Of a stretch of 64,000 bases of DNA, positions 58,414 through 64,000 are shown in pieces. The translations under genes and the position numbers were made by a program. Source of the DNA: Bacillus badius NBRC 15713 (lineage in GTDB: Bacteria > Bacillota > Bacilli > Bacillales > Domibacillaceae). Below the pieces are notes generated by a model that was not told the origin of the DNA, made no database searches, and saw nothing but the letters and a program-made list of their open reading frames with translations. Position 1 is the stretch's first letter. Each line of letters starts with the position of its first letter. The stretch lies in the NCBI RefSeq assembly GCF_001591605.1, contig NZ_BCVF01000006.1:62001-126000 (forward strand), in the 5' to 3' direction.

Positions 58414-59092
58414 CTTGCTTCTTCTCCCTGTTGTTCATTTTAGAAATGGTTTGCTGGCGCGATTGTTTCAGCTCGCTTAATTTACCTGCTAGTATTTGTT
58501 TAAAGGGATCCTGCTTTTCATTGTCCCTCTCTTCTTTTCCTTTTCGCTTGTTCATCAGCCTTGTGACTATATCCTGTGGCTGAAGCATTTGCTCGGCTTG
58601 GTTATTATAGTGGTCAACAAAGCGGGCTAATTCGGTTTCGTCATTAATTTCCTTGAGCAATTCAATGTTTTCTCCGACTCCGACAATAAGGATCCTGTCG
58701 CCAACTTTCACCATCTGGATCGACCGGTTGCCTCCAAGCGGAGTTCCCCCTAAATGCTGGATTAATTTCGATTGCTGATAAGAACGGCTTTTCTGGTTAA
58801 CAAAGCGGAGTAAAAAATAAATAAGAGCAAGGACAAAAATTAACGCGCCTATCATTTTTACAAAATCCCAAATTGTTACTCCTACTGTCTTCTCGGCTTC
58901 TAATTGCTGGTTTTGACTGCCTTGCTTTTCCTTCTTCGGCTGTTCTTTTTGCTGCCCGCATTTTTCAGGGCTTTGCAAACAGTCCTTTACGTTATTGTCA
59001 AATGGCTCTGCTTGCGCGACAGAAACATTGCCTGCAAACAGAGCCATAGTGAAGAGGATGAAAGCGAAAGGCTTAAAAAGTTGTCTGATCAA
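58406..59092 (-). CDS. fliO: flagellar biosynthesis protein FliO/FliZ
   Basis: A protein of about 228 residues with an N-terminal signal-like helix ending near AQAEP, an extracellular Gln/Lys-rich stretch with two cysteines (about 35-45), a membrane helix near 75-97 and a cytoplasmic basic domain (LGGNRSIQMVKVGDRILIVG). This is the FliO (FliZ in B. subtilis) layout; it helps FliP assemble. The start is uncertain: a GTG at 59101 would touch its AAGG, while the TTG at 59092 has it 8 bases upstream and is preferred. Confidence 0.88.
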   Translation of the reverse strand: MIRQLFKPFAFILFTMALFAGNVSVAQAEPFDNNVKDCLQSPEKCGQQKEQPKKEKQGSQNQQLEAEKTVGVTIWDFVKMIGALIFVLALIYFLLRFVNQKSRSYQQSKLIQHLGGTPLGGNRSIQMVKVGDRILIVGVGENIELLKEINDETELARFVDHYNNQAEQMLQPQDIVTRLMNKRKGKEERDNEKQDPFKQILAGKLSELKQSRQQTISKMNNREKKQDE

Positions 59093-59111
59093 ATAATGCA
59101 CCTTCTTAAGC

Positions 59112-59474
59112 TTATGCTAGTGTTTTGGAGATTGCCTCAATGACGCGGTCAGGCTGAAATGGTTTGACAATGAAGCCCTTGGCTCCTGCCTGAATGGCGT
59201 CAATAACCATTGACTGTTGTCCCATAGCAGAACACATAATGATTCTGGCATTCGGGTCATCTGCCTTGATTTCTTTCAAAGCGGAGATTCCATCTTTTTC
59301 AGGCATGGTAATATCCATTGTGACTAAATCAGGCTTCAGCTCTTTATATTTCTCAACGGCCTGTGCCCCGTCAGATGCTTCCCCGACGACTTCAAATCCG
59401 TTCTTGGTAAGAATGTCTTTAATCATCATGCGCATAAACGCAGCATCGTCTACAACTAGAATGCGGTTTCCCAT
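59112..59474 (-). CDS. cheY: chemotaxis response regulator CheY
   Basis: A 120-residue single receiver domain with acidic residues at 9 and 10, the phosphorylated Asp54 in TMDITMPEKDG, a serine in IIMCSAMGQQ and the lysine in FIVKPF. Phospho-CheY binds FliM; in Bacillus it favours running, and FliY and CheC remove the phosphate. The ATG at 59474 (MGNRILVVDD) is preferred over an in-frame GTG two codons upstream on homology, although GGGGG lies slightly far from it. Confidence 0.95.
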   Translation of the reverse strand: MGNRILVVDDAAFMRMMIKDILTKNGFEVVGEASDGAQAVEKYKELKPDLVTMDITMPEKDGISALKEIKADDPNARIIMCSAMGQQSMVIDAIQAGAKGFIVKPFQPDRVIEAISKTLA

Positions 59475-59496
59475 GGTCACTAACCCCCAAAATAAA

Positions 59497-60690
59497 TTAG
59501 TTTAAATTTTTTAAACGGTCGCTCTGACTTAAAATATCTGTAATTCGAACGCCGAAGTTTTCTTCAATAACTACTACTTCTCCTTTAGCTATCAGCCGGC
59601 TGTTGACAAGAATATCAACCGGTTCACCTGCCAATTTATCCAATTCAATGATAGACCCGGCAGACAAATCAAGAATATCCTTCACAGATTTGCTTGTTCT
59701 TCCGAGCTCTACAGTTACTTGTAATGGAATATCCAGCAGCATATTTAAATTGCGGGCTTCATGCTCCTGCAGCGGTGCCGGCTCAAATGACGCAAAAGAA
59801 GCTGGCTGGACATTGACAGCTGGCTGTTGCACCGCTGCACTTGCCTGTTGTCTGTTCACTTGCATCAGCGGCTGCTTCTGTTCAGATGAAGCAGAAGGCA
59901 TCGGCTGTCCAGCGCTTTGGAGTGGCTTGCCCGGCTCTGGCTGTGTTTTAGGAGCTTCCATCATTTCTGTTGCCGCTGCTTGTTCTTTCACTGAAGGGTT
60001 CATTAATTCATGAACGAGCTCTTTCGCGAATTCCAATGGAACAAGTTGCATAATATTGGAATCAATTAGGTTGCCAATCGTCAGCCGGAAAGAGATTTTC
60101 ACAAGCAGCTCTTGGCTATTGATGGTCTCTTCGCCTTTTCCTACATTCAAATCCATTAAACCGATCGAAGGCGGTGAAATATCCACTCGTTTATTAAAAA
60201 TGGTGGACATTGACGTTGCCGCCGAGCCCATTATTTGATTCATCGCTTCCTGTACAGCGCTCAGCTGAATTTCCCCTAAAGTCGCATCCGGGTTTGTACC
60301 ATCTCCTCCAAGCATTAAATCGGCGATAATGGCTGCATCTGTCTGTTTAATAACGAGCAGGTTCGTCGCTCCTGTAAATCCCTCTGTATATTCCACTTCA
60401 ATGGCTACATAAGGGTGAGGAAACTCATTTTTTAAATTTTGCCGGTCAATAATGCTAACGGTTGGCGTAGTAATCTCTACTTTTTGATTTAACAAACTGG
60501 ACAATGCTGTAGCCGAACTTCCAAATGAAATGTTACCGATTTCGCCGAGGGTATCCTGCTCGAAAGAGTCGACATACATTTCGGTGTCTACTGCAGTCGG
60601 TTCTATTACTTCTTCGCTCTCTTTATTTTCATCTGCTGTGCCTTTTAACAAGGCATCAATTTCTTCTTGAGAAAGCATGCCGTCACCCAT
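59497..60690 (-). CDS. fliY: flagellar motor switch phosphatase FliY
   Basis: A 397-residue switch protein. The N-terminal LSQEEIDALL (residues 6-15) binds CheY-P, a CheC-like domain (about 40-210) has two phosphatase motifs, a Gln/Pro/Ala-rich linker follows (about 225-305), and a C-terminal SpoA domain (LLDIPLQVTVELGRTSKSV) is shared with FliN. The ATG at 60690 has GGGGGGAG 9 bases upstream and is preferred over ATGs at 60720 and 60699. Confidence 0.94.
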   Translation of the reverse strand: MGDGMLSQEEIDALLKGTADENKESEEVIEPTAVDTEMYVDSFEQDTLGEIGNISFGSSATALSSLLNQKVEITTPTVSIIDRQNLKNEFPHPYVAIEVEYTEGFTGATNLLVIKQTDAAIIADLMLGGDGTNPDATLGEIQLSAVQEAMNQIMGSAATSMSTIFNKRVDISPPSIGLMDLNVGKGEETINSQELLVKISFRLTIGNLIDSNIMQLVPLEFAKELVHELMNPSVKEQAAATEMMEAPKTQPEPGKPLQSAGQPMPSASSEQKQPLMQVNRQQASAAVQQPAVNVQPASFASFEPAPLQEHEARNLNMLLDIPLQVTVELGRTSKSVKDILDLSAGSIIELDKLAGEPVDILVNSRLIAKGEVVVIEENFGVRITDILSQSDRLKNLN

Positions 60691-60716
60691 GATCCTCATC
60701 TCCCCCCTTGAAATCA

Positions 60717-61685
60717 TCAAGAATTTGGATTGCCATTTTTTTTATTCAACTTTCCAGCCTGGGCCGTAAACTTTGGAATATCACTCACTTTTACAATTAA
60801 AGGCTCATCGATACGCTTTTCAAGCTCGATAACATCTCCAATGGAAAGCGCCAAAAATTCTTCAATGGTAATGCTCGTTCCGCCAAGTTCTGACACAACT
60901 GGAACTTCTGCTTTTTGAATTCGTTTTTGTAAGTTTTCAAGTTCTTCCGGCTCCCTTTCCTTCCTGTCCGGATTTTGCATCCAGTAATGAACAGAAAGTT
61001 TCGGTATAACCGGCTCTAAAACAACATGCGGGAGACAAATATTGATCATCCCGGTCGTTTCACCGATAGTCGTATCCAATGATATCACAACCACTGTTTC
61101 ATTCGGAGATACCATCTGCAAAAATTGCGGATTTACCTCGAAGTTTGTCATCAACGGGTCGATATCAACGATATTAGACCACGCCTCCCGGTAATGTTCA
61201 AATGCCCGTTCAAATACACTGGACATAATCTTTGTTTCTATCTCTGTCAATCCTTCAATATTGTTTATGCTTTCCCCGCGACCGCCAAGCAATCTGTCTA
61301 AAACCGCGTAAGCAATATTCGGATTTACCTCCATCAGAACGTGGCCGTCTAGAGGCGGAACCTCGAATACATTAAGTACGGTCATATTGGGGATGGAACG
61401 GATGAATTCTTCATAGGGAATTTGATCCGTTGAGGCGACCGAAATCTGCACGAATGTCCGCAGCTGAGCTGAAAAGAACGTCGTTAAAATGCGGGCAAAG
61501 TTGTCATGCATCCTTGTAAGGCTGCGGATTTGATCTTTGGAAAAACGAAGCGCCCTTTTAAAATCGTAAACTTTAACTCTCTTTTCCTGCTCTTCCTTTT
61601 TCAGCTCATCAGCATCCATCTCCCCTGTAGAAAGGGCGGACAGCAGGGCGTCTATTTCATTCTGCGATAAAACCTCTCCCGACAT
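60717..61685 (-). CDS. fliM: flagellar motor switch protein FliM
   Basis: A 322-residue C-ring protein. It has the N-terminal CheY-P binding motif LSQNEIDALLSAL (residues 6-18), a CheC-like middle domain with GGRGES and the C-terminal SpoA domain (GGTSITIEEFLALSIGDVIELEK in parts). It starts with ATG after a strong GGAGGTG, 32 bases downstream of the restored fliL stop. Confidence 0.95.
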   Translation of the reverse strand: MSGEVLSQNEIDALLSALSTGEMDADELKKEEQEKRVKVYDFKRALRFSKDQIRSLTRMHDNFARILTTFFSAQLRTFVQISVASTDQIPYEEFIRSIPNMTVLNVFEVPPLDGHVLMEVNPNIAYAVLDRLLGGRGESINNIEGLTEIETKIMSSVFERAFEHYREAWSNIVDIDPLMTNFEVNPQFLQMVSPNETVVVISLDTTIGETTGMINICLPHVVLEPVIPKLSVHYWMQNPDRKEREPEELENLQKRIQKAEVPVVSELGGTSITIEEFLALSIGDVIELEKRIDEPLIVKVSDIPKFTAQAGKLNKKNGNPNS

Positions 61686-61717
61686 ACTGTCACCTCCATC
61701 AAATAGATTGTCATGTG

Positions 61718-62169
61718 TTACTGAATAATATAAGAGGTGATGTACACGTCAAGCACTTTGCCGTCCTGCATAATGTCATTTAACTGATCCTTTAGCTGGC
61801 CCGTTAATTGCTCCTTGCCTTTTTCCCTTTTAGATCCTGGGATTTCATTTCGGAAAGCTGTTCAATAATAATGTTCTTCGCTTGAAAATCACGCTTGGTC
61901 ATTTCCTCTTTTGCTTTTTTGCTGTCTGTTTGAATCTTAAAGGAAATGCGAATGTAATCATCCGACGCCAAATTAGTTGTCAGCTCTGGAATATCCACTG
62001 ATGACTCTATCACCTCGTCAATATTTGGCGCTTCTGCTTTACTTTCTTTAGAAGACTTCAAAATGATGATAATCGCAGCTGTGCCGATTAATAAGATAAC
62101 CGTCAGCATCACGATCATAACTGTCAGAAGCTTATTATCACCTTTTCCGGACTTTGCTTCAGTCTCCAT
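61718..62169 (-). pseudogene. fliL: fliL, frameshifted as written (FliL in two frames)
   Basis: The first frame encodes 121 residues: an N-terminal cytoplasmic tail, one membrane helix (about 14-37) and the FliL core (DIPELTTNLASDDYIRISFK). After Lys117 it runs into ARSN and stops at 61804. One frame over, from GGC at 61819, the sequence continues GKEQLTGQLKDQLNDIMQDG and KVLDVYITSYIIQ to a stop at 61718-61720, the normal FliL C-terminus. The junction is an A5 run (61820-61824); one added base, or a -1 shift on AAA AAG, restores a 150-residue FliL. FliL is a basal-body membrane protein around the stators. The gene may be broken, misread in sequencing, or decoded by slippage. Confidence 0.85.
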
Positions 62170-62380
62170 TTGTCATCTCTCCCTGTTCCATTTTCCCCAA
62201 TACATGCACCCGGCGGTAAAATTCCTCTATCCGCTGTATTACTTCCGCTTCATTCTCACGCACCAGGTACTTCTTCCCGTTGGAAAGCGTAATCGTTGTA
62301 TCCGGGAAACTTTCAATTGTTTCAATATAAAGGGCATTCAGCGAAAAAGGCTTGCCATTTAATCTCGTTACATTAATCAA
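62159..62380 (-). CDS. flbD: FlbD/SwrD family flagellar protein
   Basis: A 73-residue protein beginning (L)[19 protein letters not shown], the FlbD/SwrD (YlzI) family, which in B. subtilis raises flagellar power for swarming. Homology places the start exactly on the TTG at 62380. No Shine-Dalgarno stands at the normal distance: GGAGG at 62418-62422 is about 37 bases away, beyond a strong hairpin. The TTG overlaps the stop of a 16-codon ORF as TTGA. It overlaps fliL by 11 bases. Confidence 0.9.
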   Translation of the reverse strand: MINVTRLNGKPFSLNALYIETIESFPDTTITLSNGKKYLVRENEAEVIQRIEEFYRRVHVLGKMEQGEMTNGD

Positions 62381-62427
62381 TCGATTTCAGGGCTGAAGCG
62401 GCCGCTTCGCCCTGGCACCTCCTTCAT
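62377..62427 (-). CDS. possible 16-codon leader peptide upstream of flbD
   Basis: ATG at 62427 opens [16 protein letters not shown] and ends at a TGA that overlaps the flbD TTG (TTGA). GGGGA lies 7 bases before this ATG. The ORF covers the hairpin at 62389-62413. Its product has no recognised similarity. It may exist only to bring ribosomes to flbD, or it may be chance. Confidence 0.35.
   Translation of the reverse strand: MKEVPGRSGRFSPEID
62389..62422 (-). promoter_or_regulatory. hairpin and distant ribosome site before flbD
   Basis: On the minus strand GGAGG (62418-62422) is followed by AGGGC-GAAGC-GGCC-GCTTC-A-GCCCT (62389-62413), a 10-bp GC-rich hairpin with one bulge, and then by the flbD TTG nine bases later. 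The hairpin could bring the ribosome site near the start or block initiation until it is melted. Confidence 0.55.
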
Positions 62428-62440
62428 TTACAAATCCCCG

Positions 62441-63220
62441 TTAACGCTTCAGATTCACAAGCTCCTGAAGAATTTCATCTGACGTTGTAATAATGCGAGT
62501 ATTCGCTTGGAATCCGCGCTGAGCTACGATCATCTCTGTGAACTCTTCGGACAGATCCACGTTAGACATTTCGAGTGTACCGGAAACAACCGTTCCTCCG
62601 GTTAATGGATTTTGTATATCCCCAGAGTTAGTAGTGGTTCGATACAAGTTTTGCCCTACTTTTTCCAGCCCTTCTGGATTAGAAAAAGTAGCGATAGCGA
62701 TCGGGTTTTTTTCAACTCGCTGATCATTGCTATCAACAATAACAATCTTTCCATCTGAACCAACACTAAAGCTTTTGCTATTTAATGGAATATTAATTTT
62801 GTTTCCTGTCGTATCTAAAACGTATAGTCCATCGCTGGTTACAAGGTCTCCGGCTTTGTCAAGGTAAAAGTTACCAGCTCTTGTCAGATAACGATTAGTG
62901 CCGTCTTGGACAACAAAAAATCCGTCGCCGGCGATCGCTAAGTCAAGAGGACGAGCAGTCGTTTGGGTGCTTCCCTCAGTGTGAACCGTATCAATCGCTG
63001 CCAGAGAAGAGCCTAGTCCAACCTGTTTCGGGTTTGTTCCCCCTCTAGTGGCTGTTGCTGCACTGGCTCCGGAAATTTGCTGGCTGATCATATCTTTAAA
63101 GATGACACGGCCTTTTTTAAATCCATAGGTGTTTACGTTGGCAATGTTGTTACCAATAACATCTAATTTCGTTTGAAAGCCTTTCATTCCGCTGATTCCT
63201 GAGTACATTGAACGTAGCAT
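62441..63220 (-). CDS. flgE: flagellar hook protein FlgE (FlgG-like)
   Basis: A 259-residue axial protein with the flg_bb_rod N-terminus (MLRSMYSGISGMKGFQTKLD, NNIANVNTYGFKK), a short central domain (LAIAGDGFFVV) and the C-terminal heptad part (MIVAQRGFQANTRIITTSDE). It is the short FlgG-like hook protein that lies at this place in Bacillus and is called FlgE (earlier FlgG). AAAGGGG precedes the ATG. No proteolytic signal is expected, as it leaves by the flagellar export gate. Confidence 0.93.
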   Translation of the reverse strand: MLRSMYSGISGMKGFQTKLDVIGNNIANVNTYGFKKGRVIFKDMISQQISGASAATATRGGTNPKQVGLGSSLAAIDTVHTEGSTQTTARPLDLAIAGDGFFVVQDGTNRYLTRAGNFYLDKAGDLVTSDGLYVLDTTGNKINIPLNSKSFSVGSDGKIVIVDSNDQRVEKNPIAIATFSNPEGLEKVGQNLYRTTTNSGDIQNPLTGGTVVSGTLEMSNVDLSEEFTEMIVAQRGFQANTRIITTSDEILQELVNLKR

Positions 63221-63222
63221 GA

Positions 63223-63342
63223 TTATTTTCCCCTTTCGAATGAATCTTGCTTTACAAGATTTGATTCGTTCTTTTCAATGGACTGACCATCTGTCTGCTT
63301 CTCAACTTTTATCGGCCGAGAGTGTTTTCGATCGATATGCAC
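63223..63342 (-). CDS. possible 39-residue ORF between flgD and flgE
   Basis: GTG at 63342 opens a frame MHIDRKHSRPIKVEKQTDGQ (with V read as M), rich in charged residues, ending at TAA 63223-63225, 3 bases before the flgE ATG. The ribosome site is weak (AGGT about 12 bases upstream). In other flagellar operons a longer gene of the TIGR02530 flagellar operon protein family sits between flgD and flgE. This ORF could be a shortened relic of it, but no motif proves that. Confidence 0.35.
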   Translation of the reverse strand: MHIDRKHSRPIKVEKQTDGQSIEKNESNLVKQDSFERGK

Positions 63343-63367
63343 TATGATATTTTACCTAAAAAATTAT

Positions 63368-64000
63368 TTATTTTTCAACTCTCATTAGGGCAGAAGAACT
63401 AATTGTTTCACCATTATCAAGCTGGAGCCAAATAGCGCCGTCCTTCATAGATACAGATTTCACCACTGCTGTTTGCTCGGCTCCCTCTTTATTCCAAGTC
63501 ACTTTATGTCCGATTAGGTGGCTGGCGTCAACCAGTGAGTTTCCGCTGCCGGCAGAGCCGCCCTTTACTTCCGAAATATTGGCCGGGTCTAAAACCGTGC
63601 CATCTGCTAATATAAACTGGACGCCGTCTCCCTTAAATTGAATAGAGGTGATTGTGCCAGTTCCCGTTTGAACAGCTGATTCTCCGCCCGGTTCAGTGCT
63701 CTCCACAATTTTGTGCCAGGTGACTTCCTTGCCGACAAACGAGTTATAGCTGATCATTTGCGACGTGTGCTGCATTTGCAGAAACTTGTCAAAGGAGGAG
63801 GCCATGTTCGTCATTTGCTCTAAGGAAGAAAATGTCGCCATTTGTGCAATAAAATCCTTATCTTCCATCGGGCTGAGCGGGTCCTGGTTTTGCAGCTGCT
63901 TCATTAAAATTTTTAAAAACTCGTCTTTTCCAAGAGAGCTGTTTCCTGTGTTCGGCTTCGGTCTGTTATTTTCCAAATACAAACTTGGATCGATTTTAGC
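63368..64000 (-). CDS. flgD: flagellar hook capping protein FlgD (start beyond window)
   Basis: The frame is open to the window edge. The visible sequence begins AKIDPSLYLENNRPK, so only one or two codons are missing. The family motif LGKDEFLKILMKQLQNQDP and MEDKDFIAQMATFSSLEQM are followed by a C-terminal domain with tandem beta segments. FlgD caps the growing hook and is exported. It is the first visible member of this part of the fla/che operon. Confidence 0.93.
   Translation of the reverse strand, partial: AKIDPSLYLENNRPKPNTGNSSLGKDEFLKILMKQLQNQDPLSPMEDKDFIAQMATFSSLEQMTNMASSFDKFLQMQHTSQMISYNSFVGKEVTWHKIVESTEPGGESAVQTGTGTITSIQFKGDGVQFILADGTVLDPANISEVKGGSAGSGNSLVDASHLIGHKVTWNKEGAEQTAVVKSVSMKDGAIWLQLDNGETISSSALMRVEK

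Noticed and set aside
63305-63320. GCCGATAA on the minus strand, one base from the sigma-D -10 GCCGATAT, upstream of flgE
   Set aside because: No TAAA-like -35 lies 14-16 bases upstream, and it is inside the possible 39-codon ORF.

Overview
The window is chromosomal DNA from a motile, endospore-forming member of the Bacillaceae. Gene order follows the Bacillus subtilis flgD-to-ymfH block almost gene for gene. Spore formation is indicated by the dipicolinate synthase pair dpaA-dpaB, a SpoIIIE/FtsK translocase and YlxY. Motility is indicated by the fla/che genes and sigD. Nearly every gene lies on the minus strand, so transcription runs from high to low coordinates. I saw no rRNA, tRNA, CRISPR array, prophage or transposase. 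The genus cannot be fixed by eye.

Layout in transcription order. (1) 64000-45170: the distal part of the fla/che operon: flgD (start just off the window), flgE, flbD/swrD, fliL (frameshifted as written), fliM, fliY, cheY, fliO, fliP, fliQ, fliR, flhB, flhA, flhF, flhG, cheB, cheA, cheW, cheC, cheD, sigD, swrB-like. Many of these genes overlap by 4 to 11 bases. (2) 45173-40793 and on to 31340: rpsB, tsf, pyrH, frr, uppS, cdsA, dxr, rasP, proS, polC, which cover ribosomal and elongation factors, isoprenoid and phospholipid synthesis, a site-2 protease and the replicative polymerase. (3) 31322-23698: rimP, nusA, ylxR, ylxQ, infB, ylxP, rbfA, truB, ribF, rpsO, a transcription/translation operon. 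(4) 23551-13683: pnpA, ylxY, mlpA, dpaA, dpaB, asd, dapG, dapA, which link RNA decay, sporulation and the aspartate/diaminopimelate pathway that supplies dipicolinate. (5) 13464-7957: rnjB, tepA, ylzJ, spoIIIE/ftsK. (6) 7601-1929: a GntR/HutC regulator and a nupNOPQ-type nucleoside uptake operon. (7) 1485-1: the M16 protease-like pair ymfF-ymfH.

The core is ordinary, so the interest lies in the joints. An identical 16-bp motif next to an AT palindrome occurs in front of both the GntR gene and nupN, which suggests a local regulon. fliL carries a one-base shift in an A run. A dispersed structured repeat abuts the stop codons of nupQ and rnjB. The place of ymxH is taken by a repeat relic between two copies of a 24-bp hairpin. 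Three very long hairpins with U tracts sit at gene junctions. A strong hairpin lies inside the rimP-nusA leader. A candidate sigma-A promoter and a sigma-D-like promoter lie directly upstream of sigD. A leader mini-ORF and a hairpin precede flbD, and a 39-codon ORF sits between flgD and flgE. No wholly new multi-gene system was found.
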